Positions 24,979 to 33,179 of a stretch of 64,000 nt of DNA are shown here, piece by piece. The translations under genes were made by a program, and so were the position numbers. Numbering within the stretch: position 1 is the first letter of the stretch; every line of letters begins with the position of its first letter. Below the pieces are notes generated by a model. That model was not told the origin of the DNA. It did not search any database and saw only the letters and a list, made by a program, of their open reading frames with translations. Source of the stretch: Sphingobacteriaceae bacterium (GTDB lineage: Bacteria > Bacteroidota > Bacteroidia > B-17B0 > Aurantibacillaceae); contig JADJXI010000003.1 in the NCBI GenBank assembly GCA_016715905.1, forward strand, positions 124,001 to 188,000, written 5' to 3'.

Positions 24979-26535
24979 TTATAGTACAATTTCTTCACCG
25001 TTTTTATTGAAGAATTTGTATTCGAGTATACCAAAAGCCGTCATGGGTTCAACCTTCACTTTTTGCTTAAATTCTTTATACCACTTCCATTTCAAAGTTT
25101 TAAACCAACCACCTTGATTAATATAGGCTTCGATAAAAGGATGAACTTGTAAAGTAATATTGGATTGATTTTGATCTTTAATGATGTATCGCAATGTGTT
25201 TTCTAATTGGTCCACGAAAATAAGTGTAGGTTGAACCTTGCCGGTTCCTCCGCAACTTGGACAAGTTTCTAATACTTCAACATTTACTTCCGGACGCAAT
25301 CTTTGTCTGGTGATTTGAATAAGACCAAATTTACTAGGAGGCAAAATATTGTGCTTAGCTCTGTCGCTTCGCATTTCTTCTTTTAGGGTATCAAAAAGTA
25401 GTTTTCTGTTTTCAGGTCCGTGTAAATCAATAAAATCTACTACAATGATTCCGCCCATATCGCGTAATTTTAACTGACGCGCTACTTCTTTGGCAGCTTC
25501 AATGTTTACTTCTAATGCATTTTGTTCTTGAGTATGATCGCTTTTTGCACGATTCCCACTGTTCACATCAAAAACGTGTAGTGCTTCAGTGTGTTCAATT
25601 ACCAAATATGCACCGCTCTTCATGTGTACCGTTTTTCCGAATAAACTTTTAATTTGTTTTTCTACACCAAAGGCATCAAAAATTGGAGGTTTCCCTGTAT
25701 AAAGTTTCAGAATGTCAAGTCGATCCGGAGCGATATTTTGCAAATAGGTTTTTAAATCGTCATACGTTTCCTGATTATTCACGTGAATAGCATTAAAGGA
25801 AGCGTTTAAAAAATCACGAAGTATGGCATTTGATCTGTCTACTTCCCCAAGCACGCGAATTGGAGGTTGTGATGTTTTAAGCATTTGGTGACAGTCTTCC
25901 CATCGTTTAATCAAATCATTTAAATCACCTTCAAGCTCGGCAACACTTTTATTTTCGGCAACTGTTCTTACGATTACACCAAAATTTTTCGGTTTGATGG
26001 AATGCATTAAATCTTTTAAACGATGTTTTTCATCGTTGTTTCTTATTTTAGAAGAAACCGAGATTTTATCGGAAAAAGGAATAAGAACCAAATAACGGCC
26101 TGCCAAACTTATTTCAGTAGTGACTCTTGGGCCTTTCGCGCTGATGGGTTCTTTTGCTACTTGAACCAATATATTCTGACCTGATTTAATGATATCATTA
26201 ATCTTTCCTTCTTTTTTAATGTCGGACTCATTTTTAAAATACATGAGGTTTCCTACATTTTGTTTTCCGCTTTGAATAAGTTCAACATATTTTATAAAAG
26301 ATTTAGCCTGATGCCCAAGGTCTAAATAATGAAGAAACGCATCTTTTTCATATCCTACGTCAATGAAGGCAGCGTTTAGGCCGGTCATTACTTTTTTGGC
26401 TTTGCCAAGGTATATGTCGCCAACCGAGAATCGAGAATTATTTTTTTCTCTATGTAGTTCTACAAGTCTTTTATCACTTAATAAAGCGATAACAACTTCG
26501 TTTGGCGTTGAATTAATGATTAATTCGTAATTCAC
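24979..26535 (-). CDS. rng: Ribonuclease G/E family endoribonuclease
   Basis: 518 residues from GTG 26535. N-terminal S1 RNA-binding domain (SVGDIYLGKAKKVMTGLNAAFIDVG), catalytic DNase I-like domain with the two metal-binding Asp in HVFDVNSGNRA and IIVVDFIDLHGPEN, and the zinc-link CPSCGGTGKV. It lacks the long unstructured tail of enterobacterial RNase E, so it is RNase G-like in length; in Bacteroidota this is the only member of the family and may fill both roles. It cuts single-stranded RNA in rRNA maturation and mRNA decay. It follows the HU - TPR - 29-residue gene set with a 155-base leader that carries hairpins and may autoregulate. Confidence 0.93.
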   Translation of the reverse strand: MNYELIINSTPNEVVIALLSDKRLVELHREKNNSRFSVGDIYLGKAKKVMTGLNAAFIDVGYEKDAFLHYLDLGHQAKSFIKYVELIQSGKQNVGNLMYFKNESDIKKEGKINDIIKSGQNILVQVAKEPISAKGPRVTTEISLAGRYLVLIPFSDKISVSSKIRNNDEKHRLKDLMHSIKPKNFGVIVRTVAENKSVAELEGDLNDLIKRWEDCHQMLKTSQPPIRVLGEVDRSNAILRDFLNASFNAIHVNNQETYDDLKTYLQNIAPDRLDILKLYTGKPPIFDAFGVEKQIKSLFGKTVHMKSGAYLVIEHTEALHVFDVNSGNRAKSDHTQEQNALEVNIEAAKEVARQLKLRDMGGIIVVDFIDLHGPENRKLLFDTLKEEMRSDRAKHNILPPSKFGLIQITRQRLRPEVNVEVLETCPSCGGTGKVQPTLIFVDQLENTLRYIIKDQNQSNITLQVHPFIEAYINQGGWFKTLKWKWYKEFKQKVKVEPMTAFGILEYKFFNKNGEEIVL

Positions 26536-26641
26536 GCAATAATATTTTTAGTTAATAAATACACCTTAATTTCTTAAACGCAAATGCGTTAATACAGAAA
26601 ATAATTTAAGGGAGTTATTTTTAGTATAAATGCATGTAAAT

Positions 26642-26655
26642 CAAGTTTTCACTTG
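26642..26655 (-). promoter_or_regulatory. GAAA-tetraloop hairpin in the rng leader
   Basis: On the minus strand CAAGT-GAAA-ACTTG forms a 5-bp stem with a GNRA tetraloop about 107 nt before the rng GTG. An outer ATGCA/TGCAT pair brackets it. A second short repeat (AACGC and GCGTT near 26577-26590) lies nearer the gene. RNase E/G leaders are self-regulatory in other bacteria, which makes this a candidate control element. Confidence 0.4.
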
Positions 26656-26690
26656 CATTACAGTTTAATTCAATAAAGAGCTTTGGCTTT

Positions 26691-26780
26691 TTATTTTTTC
26701 TTATGACGATTCTTGCGTAAACGTTTTTTACGTTTATGCGTTGCCATTTTATGTCTTTTTCTTTTTTTTCCGCTTGGCAT
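26691..26780 (-). CDS. 29-residue basic peptide, probable ribosome-associated protein
   Basis: ATG at 26780, stop at 26691. Of 29 residues 19 are Lys, Arg or His; the chain begins PSGKKRKRHKMATHKRKKRL. Short basic proteins that begin PSGKKRKRHK and sit near the HU or RNase genes are widespread in Bacteroidota; I recall but cannot verify that a similar chain was seen in the Flavobacterium ribosome (named bL38). Composition, conservation of this opening and position between the TPR gene and rng support a real gene. It would bind RNA. The next gene's start (rng) is 155 bases away; the TPR stop is 24 bases upstream. Confidence 0.75.
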   Translation of the reverse strand: MPSGKKRKRHKMATHKRKKRLRKNRHKKK

Positions 26781-26804
26781 AATGTTCTTTTTTAATTAAT
26801 GGTT

Positions 26805-27644
26805 TTATTCAGGTGTTGATGCCTGAGTTTTTTTTAGTTGTTCAATGTATTTATATATTTCGGCTTTTGAAGTTGGGTCGCCGGTTTTGGCGCCGTATTT
26901 TTCCAAAGCTTTAATTGTTAAATTAGTTTTCCCCTGCTGTTCATATAAGTCAGCTAAATGCAAATAAGCTTCAATATAAGAACTGTCAATTTTCAAAACC
27001 TTTTGAAAGCGTTTCTCGGCTTTTTCCAACTGTCCGCTTTTAACCGAAAAGAAAGCAAAGCTTAATTGAAGTTTAACGTTGTTACTGTCTTTAGATTCTA
27101 CTTCTTTTAATAAGCTTATACCTTTCATCGGATCTGTTGATCCTTCCACATAACAACTGGCCAGCATGATTTTCGCATCGGTATTGGATGGTTCAATTTT
27201 TAAACCGTTTGTGTAACACCTCATGGCGCAATTGAAAAGTACAGGGATTTCGCTTTTATCTTCTGAAAACTGAGTAGCGTAATAGTATCTGTCGCCGGCT
27301 TTTACCCAATCTGATGAAATGTTGGTAGATTTACTTTTCTCTTCAGCAAAGTGGGCTGCTAAATCCGGCCTTCGTTGTTTATCCCAAAATAGAATCAAAC
27401 TGTCAATTTGCTTTTCTTTTAGAAATTTAGTGATTAAACTGCTTAAATCAGGGGATAAATTTTTTGTCGCCAGGTTTAAGTAAATATTCAAATTAGAGCT
27501 TTCAATATTTAATTCAGATTTCGAATTATTCTTGTTAATTGAATCACTATTCGAAAGTGCTTTTGTTTTAGGGGCAATAAATAAAAGAACGGATAAAATA
27601 ATAGCGCCAATAACTAAAATAATTTTTGTCAGCTTAGCGCTCAT
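26805..27644 (-). CDS. Membrane-anchored TPR protein
   Basis: 279 residues. One N-terminal membrane segment (KIILVIGAIILSVLLFIAP, residues 6-24) followed by a Ser/Asn-rich linker and TPR repeats in the last 180 residues (AMRCYTNGLKIEPSNTDA, KLQLSFAFFSVKSGQLEKAE, AYLHLADLYEQQGKTN). The TPR part is probably periplasmic, but topology could be reversed. It starts 5 bases after the HU stop codon, so it is in one transcript with HU. In Bacteroidota this HU-TPR-basic peptide-RNase order recurs in my memory, but I cannot check it. Function unknown; a role in protein assembly or envelope biogenesis is possible. Confidence 0.8.
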   Translation of the reverse strand: MSAKLTKIILVIGAIILSVLLFIAPKTKALSNSDSINKNNSKSELNIESSNLNIYLNLATKNLSPDLSSLITKFLKEKQIDSLILFWDKQRRPDLAAHFAEEKSKSTNISSDWVKAGDRYYYATQFSEDKSEIPVLFNCAMRCYTNGLKIEPSNTDAKIMLASCYVEGSTDPMKGISLLKEVESKDSNNVKLQLSFAFFSVKSGQLEKAEKRFQKVLKIDSSYIEAYLHLADLYEQQGKTNLTIKALEKYGAKTGDPTSKAEIYKYIEQLKKTQASTPE

Positions 27645-27649
27645 TATTA

Positions 27650-27964
27650 TTAATCATTGTTTTTTGGTTCTGGTTCAGCTGTTTTCACATTACGCTTCAC
27701 TCTGTCACTAAAAGTTTTTGCAGGTTTAAATGCCGGAACGAAATGAGCTGGAATTACAACAGTTGTGTTTTTTGAAATATTTCTTCCGATTTTTTCTGCG
27801 CGTTTTTTCACTACAAATGTTCCAAAACCACGTAGATAAACATTTTTCCCATCTACCATAGAGTTACGAATGGTTTTCATAAATGCCTCAACGGTAGCTT
27901 GTACGGTCATTTTCTCAATTCCTGTTTTTTCCGAGATTTCGTTTACGATGTCTGCTTTTGTCAT
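27650..27964 (-). CDS. HU-family DNA-binding protein
   Basis: 104 residues, 14 longer than the classic 90. It has the HU/IHF fold: helical N-terminus (ADIVNEISEKTGIEKMTVQA), the signature GFGTFVVKKRAEKIGRN and the beta-arm with NISKNTTVVIPAHFVPAFKPAK. The C-terminal 20 residues add a Lys/Glu-rich tail (RVKRNVKTAEPEPKNND). It compacts and bends DNA as a dimer. A perfect -7 box is 42 nt upstream, so it heads the leftward operon HU, TPR, basic peptide, rng. It is divergent from mutY, an arrangement common in Flavobacteriia. Confidence 0.95.
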   Translation of the reverse strand: MTKADIVNEISEKTGIEKMTVQATVEAFMKTIRNSMVDGKNVYLRGFGTFVVKKRAEKIGRNISKNTTVVIPAHFVPAFKPAKTFSDRVKRNVKTAEPEPKNND

Positions 27965-28010
27965 GTTACAATATATTTAAAATCAATAGTTTGTATAATA
28001 AAACGGAGGG

Positions 28011-28041
28011 CAAAGATACTATTTAAATTAAGAAACTGAAA
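28011..28041 (-). promoter_or_regulatory. Promoter of the HU operon
   Basis: Minus-strand TATCTTTG (plus 28011-28018), a perfect -7 box, with TTTC 19 bp upstream (plus 28038-28041), one base off the -33 TTTG. Predicted 5' leader about 40 nt. Confidence 0.7.
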
Positions 28042-28086
28042 TTTTTTTCGCATTTTATTTAGAAGACGTATTTTTAACAAATATTT

Positions 28087-29148
28087 ATGAATCAATGGTT
28101 TGCAACCAAAATAATTGAATGGTACGGGCATAATAAGCGCAATTTACCATGGCGAAACACAAAAAATCCGTATAAAATCTGGCTTTCTGAAATAATTTTG
28201 CAGCAAACTCGAGTAGAGCAGGGCTTACCATATTACACGCGATTTATAGAAGCTTTTCCTACTGTAAATGACTTGGCTAAGGCTAAAGAAGATCGGGTGC
28301 TCAAATTATGGCAAGGATTGGGCTATTATTCTAGAGCCCGGAATTTGCATACGGCTTCTAAACAAATAATGCGCCAGTTTAAGGGCAAATTTCCGGAAAA
28401 ACATGAGGATATTTTGAAGTTAAAAGGGGTAGGAAACTATACCGCCGCTGCTATTTCTTCTTTTGCATTTAATACCAGTAAAGCAGTTGTTGATGGTAAC
28501 GTATATCGATTATTAAGTCGTGTTTTCAGAATTCATTCTCCTATTGATTCCACTTCCGGCAAAAAAGATTTTCAGGCTCTAGCGGATCTTTTGATTGATG
28601 AAAAAAATCCTGGCAAATTTAATCAGGCTATAATGGAATTTGGCTCACAATTTTGTAAACCTAAAAATCCGGACTGTGAAAACTGCATTTTTAACAACAA
28701 ATGTTTGGCGTTAAAACACAATGAAGTAAAAACATTACCTATTAAAGCTGGAAAAGTAAAAGTACGCACTCGATATTTTAATTATTTTTTAATTATTGAT
28801 AATAAGCGCACATTAATTATAAAGAAGAGAGCTGAAAAAGATATTTGGGAAGGATTATATGATTTCCCATTATTGGAAACAGAAAAAATATTAACGCCTG
28901 CCGAAATAACCACCAGTTCACATCTTCAAGAATACCGAAAGAAACAGATAAAAATACTGGAAATAAGCAAAACATATGTCCATATATTGTCACACCAAAA
29001 AATTATGTGTCAATTTGTATTGCTAAAAGTAAGTGCTCTCCATGCTACACGGCATAAAACCGCCAATTCCAAAACATTAACAAAATTTGCTTTTCCGCGC
29101 CTGATAGAATTGTATATAAATGATTGTAATTTAAATGATTTTTTATAA
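28087..29148 (+). CDS. mutY: A/G-specific adenine DNA glycosylase MutY
   Basis: 353 residues. N-terminal helical glycosylase domain with WRNTKNPYKIWLSEIILQQT (catalytic Glu in SEI), the helix-hairpin-helix LKGVGNYTAAAI (about 115-126) and the catalytic Asp of VVDGNVYRLLSR (about 139). The iron-sulfur loop matches C-X6-C-X2-C-X5-C exactly (CKPKNPDCENCIFNNKC). The C-terminal third is the NUDIX-like domain that recognises 8-oxoG, with poorer conservation. It excises adenine opposite 8-oxoguanine. Divergent from HU; a near -7 box (TATTTTTA) is 10 nt upstream of the ATG. The last part of the gene contains the promoter of the next gene. Confidence 0.96.
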   Translation: MNQWFATKIIEWYGHNKRNLPWRNTKNPYKIWLSEIILQQTRVEQGLPYYTRFIEAFPTVNDLAKAKEDRVLKLWQGLGYYSRARNLHTASKQIMRQFKGKFPEKHEDILKLKGVGNYTAAAISSFAFNTSKAVVDGNVYRLLSRVFRIHSPIDSTSGKKDFQALADLLIDEKNPGKFNQAIMEFGSQFCKPKNPDCENCIFNNKCLALKHNEVKTLPIKAGKVKVRTRYFNYFLIIDNKRTLIIKKRAEKDIWEGLYDFPLLETEKILTPAEITTSSHLQEYRKKQIKILEISKTYVHILSHQKIMCQFVLLKVSALHATRHKTANSKTLTKFAFPRLIELYINDCNLNDFL

Positions 29149-29153
29149 ATTTG
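29124..29153 (+). promoter_or_regulatory. Promoter of the YceI-like gene
   Basis: TTG (29124-29126), 19-bp spacer, perfect TAAATTTG (29146-29153), overlapping the 3' end of mutY. Predicted leader about 40 nt. Confidence 0.7.
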
Positions 29154-29201
29154 GTTCTTAGGATATAATCCCGATTATTAAAAGATTGTATTATTATTAA
29201 G

Positions 29202-29756
29202 ATGAAACAATTATTTATTTTATTAGCCACGGTTTCATTTGCATTCCAGGTTAACGCACAAATATTCAAAGCTAAAGATAACAGTACTGAAATTAGTTTT
29301 TTCTCTTCCTCTCCATTGGAAGATATTACTGCGGTGAATAAAGGGGCTGTGATTGTTATGAATTCGGCGAATGGAGATATTCAAATCAGAATTACCAATA
29401 CCAATTTTAAATTCAAAAATTCATTGATGGAAGAACACTTTAATGAGAATTATATGGAAAGTCAAAAATTTCCAAATTCAATTTTCAAAGGTAAAGTGAA
29501 TGAAAAAGTGAATTATGAAGTAGATGGAGAAAATAAAGTAACGATAAGCGGCAAGTTAGAAATACACGGTGTTACTAAAGACGTAACACTTGATGGAGTT
29601 ATTCAAGTAAAGGGAAAAGAATTAAGTATTAGTTCTAAATTTAAAGTTAAAGTTGCCGATTATAATATTAAAGTTCCTTCTTTATATGTCAAAAATATTG
29701 CGGAAGTAGTAGATGTTTCTTTAAGCAGTGTTTTAGAACCTTTCCAAAAAAAATAA
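29202..29756 (+). CDS. YceI-family periplasmic protein
   Basis: 184 residues with signal peptide KQLFILLATVSFAFQVNA. The mature part is the YceI lipocalin-like barrel: STEISFFSSSPLEDITAVNK, HFNENYMESQKFPNSIFKG (the family's conserved F..E..Y.ES..FP pattern), and GKLEIHGVTKDVTLDGVIQV. The family binds isoprenoid-type lipids in a hydrophobic pocket; in many Bacteroidota it accompanies respiration or envelope stress genes. Here it is followed 6 bases later by a DUF5777 barrel and both seem co-transcribed from the promoter in the mutY end. Confidence 0.93.
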   Translation: MKQLFILLATVSFAFQVNAQIFKAKDNSTEISFFSSSPLEDITAVNKGAVIVMNSANGDIQIRITNTNFKFKNSLMEEHFNENYMESQKFPNSIFKGKVNEKVNYEVDGENKVTISGKLEIHGVTKDVTLDGVIQVKGKELSISSKFKVKVADYNIKVPSLYVKNIAEVVDVSLSSVLEPFQKK

Positions 29757-29762
29757 CAGTAA

Positions 29763-30725
29763 ATGAACGTAAAGTATAAATTTTTTTTAAGTGCTGTTCT
29801 CCTTGTTTTCTCAAGTATTTCTTTTGCACAAGATGATTTATTAAGTCTAGTTGATGATGGTAAATCAGATCCCCCACAAAAAGTTTTTGCAACTTTTAAA
29901 ACCTATAAATTAGGGAATGCCCAAACTACTGAAACAGTAAAGAAAAATCATTTGGATTTTAGAATCTCGCACCGCTTCGGGAATTTGTACGATAGAAACT
30001 TAAATAATCCCATTAATGAAACATTTCAAAACGGAATTGGTTTTGATGCAGCCAGTGATATTCGTACGAGTTTAGACTATGGTATTACTGAAAATATTAC
30101 CGTTGGTATTGGCAGAAGTAAAATGCGAAAAATGGCTGACGCCAGTGTAAAATGGAGAGTGTTACAACAAACCAGCAACTTTAAAATCCCGGTTTCCATT
30201 GCCATATTTGCCGATATGGGATATACCCATGCTCGTACTGATGAACCAAGTATGTACGGAGGTATCATTTTAGACCCCGGCTTTACTACCAATGAATTAC
30301 ACCGATTCAATTATTTTTCCCAAGTCATCATTGCCAGTAAACTTTCTGATTGGATTTCCGTAGAGCTTTTACCGAGTTATGTGCACCGTAATTTCATTAA
30401 GGAAAGCAGAAACCCGGATAATAATGCCATGGATGTAAACTCTTTTTTTACAGTGGGAATTGGAGGAAGAGTGAAGGTTACTAAAAGAATGTGCATTATT
30501 GCGGACTACTACTATAACACTTCTGCATATTATCAAAACAATCCAACAGTGATTAATCCGCTCGCTTTTGGATTTGAATTAGAAACCGGAGGGCATGTGT
30601 TTAGTTTGTTTTTTACCAATGCTGCAGGTTTAATTGAAAATAACTTTGTTCCCTATACTAGCGATTCTTGGAAAGACGGACAGGTTAAATTTGGATTTAG
30701 TATTTCCAGAGTATTCTCTTTATAA
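29763..30725 (+). CDS. DUF5777 family beta-barrel protein
   Basis: 320 residues with signal peptide (KFFLSAVLLVFSSISFAQ). DDLLSLVDDGKSDPPQ and ATFKTYKLGNAQTTETVKKN followed by LDFRISHRFG are the signature of the DUF5777 family of Bacteroidota outer-membrane barrels. Alternating hydrophobic strands fill the rest. It lies 6 bases after the YceI-like gene; in other genomes DUF5777 barrels are often partnered with YceI proteins and c-type cytochromes, so a role in export or binding of a lipid-soluble cofactor is conceivable. No substrate can be inferred from the sequence. Confidence 0.88.
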   Translation: MNVKYKFFLSAVLLVFSSISFAQDDLLSLVDDGKSDPPQKVFATFKTYKLGNAQTTETVKKNHLDFRISHRFGNLYDRNLNNPINETFQNGIGFDAASDIRTSLDYGITENITVGIGRSKMRKMADASVKWRVLQQTSNFKIPVSIAIFADMGYTHARTDEPSMYGGIILDPGFTTNELHRFNYFSQVIIASKLSDWISVELLPSYVHRNFIKESRNPDNNAMDVNSFFTVGIGGRVKVTKRMCIIADYYYNTSAYYQNNPTVINPLAFGFELETGGHVFSLFFTNAAGLIENNFVPYTSDSWKDGQVKFGFSISRVFSL

Positions 30726-30736
30726 ATTTATTTTCG

Positions 30737-31453
30737 GTGGATGTTCAACATATCTTTAACGAACATTTACTTCCTAGGCATAACAGCTTGCCGGTTCCTG
30801 TTGAAAGCTATGTTTTAGTTTGGCCCTCAATCTATATCATCTTGGGATTAATATTAATGGTGGTTTTAAAAGTCACATCCTTCACCAAGGTTATACAAGT
30901 TATTCAGTCTTGCTTCAGTATGCAAACCTTACGTCAAATTGAAAGAGATGAGTATAATCCTTTTAAATTTTATGCCATTACCTTAACTTTTTTCTTTCTG
31001 ATAAATCTTTCATTCTATTTTTATAAATTAAATAACACCTATAAACTGGTTTTTATTGAAAGTCAGTCGTCCGTTCAATTCCTTTTACTTTTTTTTATAA
31101 CTATGCTTTTTTTTACCCTAAAAAACGGATTGGCCAGGGGCCTTGCTTTATTTATAGGCGATAGCAAGCTTATACCTGAATATACTTATAGTTCATTTAT
31201 GATAACTCAAACACTTGGAATTCTATTATTTCCCTGCCTGGTTATGGCCGAACTCGGGCCTTTTAATAATATGATCTTTATTTCTATTGCCAGCGTGATT
31301 TTAATTGCTCTACAAGCATTTAAATGGTACAGGGGAGTGATGTTTGCCTTTGTAGACAACAAAGTAGGATTTTTACAAATTTTTACGTATTTTTGCAGTC
31401 TGGAAATTTTGCCAACATTAGTTTTGGTAAAGTTTATAATTGAGAAGTATTAA
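30737..31453 (+). CDS. DUF4271 integral membrane protein
   Basis: 238 residues from GTG 30737, because an ATG 4 bases later is in another frame. About six membrane segments, with the first near residues 25-45 (VLVWPSIYIILGLILMVVL). DUF4271 features: ERDEYNPFKFYAITLTFFF near the first loop and LLFPCLVMAELGPFN. In many Bacteroidota this gene precedes hemD, as here; the stop overlaps the hemD ATG by one base, so the two are translationally coupled. Function unknown; an auxiliary role in heme or membrane biogenesis is possible. Confidence 0.85.
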   Translation: MDVQHIFNEHLLPRHNSLPVPVESYVLVWPSIYIILGLILMVVLKVTSFTKVIQVIQSCFSMQTLRQIERDEYNPFKFYAITLTFFFLINLSFYFYKLNNTYKLVFIESQSSVQFLLLFFITMLFFTLKNGLARGLALFIGDSKLIPEYTYSSFMITQTLGILLFPCLVMAELGPFNNMIFISIASVILIALQAFKWYRGVMFAFVDNKVGFLQIFTYFCSLEILPTLVLVKFIIEKY

Positions 31454-32571
31454 TGGCCAAATCAGCGGTAAAGAAAAGGGTGCCTACAAGGCCGGCTGCG
31501 AAATCCAAAAAATCTCCCAAAAAGGGATTGCTCAAAGCTAAAAAAAAATCACCTCTTGCTAAAAAAAAGAACGCGATTAAAAAGCCATTGAAGTCCGTTT
31601 CAAAAGTAAGTGGCAAGAAAACGAATTTGAAAACCGGAAAAGTAGTTCCAAAAGAAAAAATAAAGACAGTACTGAAACAAAAAAAATCTGAGAATTTAAG
31701 TTTGCCTTTGGCAAATGGTACTTCTGAGATCCCTATTAAAAAAGTACGTAAGTCATCCAAAAAATTAGTAATTAATATTCCGCCGCCTCCCAAAATTGAA
31801 GTAAGTAATTATCCGAAGAATAAAATTAAAAACATTTTAATTTCTCAGCCTCAGCCTACCGATCCGGAAAAGAATCCCTATATTTTACTAGGCAAAAAGC
31901 ATAATTTAAATTTAACATTCAAACAATTTATAAAAGTGGAGGGATTATCTTCACAGGATTTCAGGGCGCAGCGTATTGATATTTTAGAGCATGGTGCGGT
32001 AATTTTAACGAGTAAACTTTCTGTAGATCATTATTTCAAAATGTGTAATGAAATGCGTGTTACCGTTCCGGAGTCCATGAAATACTTTTGCATTAACGAA
32101 CAAACAGCCTATTACTTACAAAAATATATTCAGTACCGTAAAAGAAAGATTTTTTTCGGCCACGGTACCATGATGGATTTAGTTGATGTGATTCGCAAAA
32201 ATAAGGATGAGAAATTTTTACTTCCCGTTAGCGATGTACACAAAGAACAGATAGTTGATTTTTTAGATGAGCTTAAAATCAATTACACAAAGGGTGTATT
32301 TTACAAAACTGTTAGTGCTAATTTAAGTGATATTAAGTCTTTGAATGAATTTGACGCAATTGTGTTTTTCACGCCTGCCGGAGTAAAATCATTAAAGAGC
32401 AATTTTCCTAGTTTTAAACAAGGTGGCGTTCGAATGGCTGTATTTGGTCATAGCGCAGCCCTCTCTTTAAAAGATTTGGGATACCGTGTAGACATTTTTG
32501 CTCCAAATCCTTTAAATCCAAGTATGGTAGGAGCATTAGATGCTTATATTAAGGAAGCCAATAAGCGTTAA
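31453..32571 (+). CDS. hemD: Uroporphyrinogen-III synthase with Lys-rich N-terminal tail
   Basis: 372 residues. The last 250 residues match the Bacteroidota HemD family (ILISQPQPTDPEKNPYILLG, RAQRIDILEHGAVILTS, DAIVFFTPAGVKSLKSNFP, AVFGHSAALSLKDLGY). HemD closes and inverts ring D of hydroxymethylbilane for heme and siroheme synthesis. The first 110 residues are different: Lys, Ser, Pro and Ala only, with little else, resembling histone H1 tails or nucleic-acid-binding tails (AKSAVKKRVPTRPAAKSKKS). The ATG is the last base of the DUF4271 stop, so it is the natural start; internal starts that would remove the tail are not evident. Convergent with rnpA, 3 bases apart. Confidence 0.85.
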   Translation: MAKSAVKKRVPTRPAAKSKKSPKKGLLKAKKKSPLAKKKNAIKKPLKSVSKVSGKKTNLKTGKVVPKEKIKTVLKQKKSENLSLPLANGTSEIPIKKVRKSSKKLVINIPPPPKIEVSNYPKNKIKNILISQPQPTDPEKNPYILLGKKHNLNLTFKQFIKVEGLSSQDFRAQRIDILEHGAVILTSKLSVDHYFKMCNEMRVTVPESMKYFCINEQTAYYLQKYIQYRKRKIFFGHGTMMDLVDVIRKNKDEKFLLPVSDVHKEQIVDFLDELKINYTKGVFYKTVSANLSDIKSLNEFDAIVFFTPAGVKSLKSNFPSFKQGGVRMAVFGHSAALSLKDLGYRVDIFAPNPLNPSMVGALDAYIKEANKR

Positions 32572-32574
32572 TCA

Positions 32575-32943
32575 CTAAATTATTTTTTCAATTAATTTCA
32601 AAACAGATTTTTCAATTTCTTCATAGGAAGAAATTTCTTTAGCAGTATATGAAAATCCAATCAAGTACTTTTTGCCTGCTCCATTGAGTTTTTCATAAAG
32701 CTGAAATTTATTTTTCCGATAAGCTTCTTTTATCCTGCGTTTAAGCTTGTTTCGGTCTTTGGCTTTTTTAAATAAGCGCTTAGGAACGATAAACATGGCC
32801 TTAGCAGGATGTTCTTGTGCTATTTCAGTTATTACGTAAGTTACACGTATAGGCGCTATTATCTTGCTTTTACCTTTTTTAAATAGGTATTCCATTTGTT
32901 TGCGGCTACACAACCGTTCAGATTTATGAAAGCGTTGACTCAC
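32575..32943 (-). CDS. rnpA: Ribonuclease P protein component
   Basis: 122 residues from GTG 32943. Family pattern: KSERLCSRKQMEYLFKKGKS at the start and the RNR motif in KKAKDRNKLKRRIKEAYRKN. It assists the catalytic RNase P RNA in 5' tRNA maturation. No rpmH (L34) is next to it, unlike the classical order, and no RNase P RNA is seen here. It is convergent with hemD, and divergent from the THX gene, whose start is 56 bases away. A near -7 box (TATCTTTA, plus 32957-32964) is 13 nt upstream of the GTG. Confidence 0.93.
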   Translation of the reverse strand: MSQRFHKSERLCSRKQMEYLFKKGKSKIIAPIRVTYVITEIAQEHPAKAMFIVPKRLFKKAKDRNKLKRRIKEAYRKNKFQLYEKLNGAGKKYLIGFSYTAKEISSYEEIEKSVLKLIEKII

Positions 32944-32999
32944 TTAATTGCTTGGGTAAAGATAATTTAATACTTTTACGCTTTAAAACTAAATAGTTT

Positions 33000-33149
33000 A
33001 TGGGAAAAGGAGATAAAAAAACAAAAAAGGGCAAAATTCATATTGGTTCATATGGAGTTAAACGTCCAAGAAAAAAGGCCATTAAAAAAACAGTATCCGC
33101 AAAGCCTAAAAAGGCTGCGGCTAAAAAAGCTGCTAAAAAAGCAAAGTAA
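33000..33149 (+). CDS. 30S ribosomal protein THX
   Basis: 49 residues. The first 25 (GKGDKKTKKGKIHIGSYGVK) match the THX family (bTHX), a small basic 30S protein at the top of the head. After residue 26 the sequence is a Lys/Ala-rich tail (AIKKTVSAKPKKAAAKKAAK), longer than in Thermus THX. It starts at ATG 33000 and is divergent from rnpA. A strong terminator begins 5 bases after its stop. It is one of two very short, very basic ribosome-type genes in this window. Confidence 0.9.
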   Translation: MGKGDKKTKKGKIHIGSYGVKRPRKKAIKKTVSAKPKKAAAKKAAKKAK

Positions 33150-33153
33150 ACAG

Positions 33154-33177
33154 AAGCTGCCACGTGCAGCTTTTTTT
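33154..33177 (+). terminator. Intrinsic terminator of the THX gene
   Basis: AAGCTGC (33154-33160), 5-nt loop, GCAGCTT (33166-33172), T-run to 33177. The ATG of the next gene is only 3 nt later, so that gene depends on read-through or on a promoter inside THX. Confidence 0.85.
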
Positions 33178-33179
33178 AT

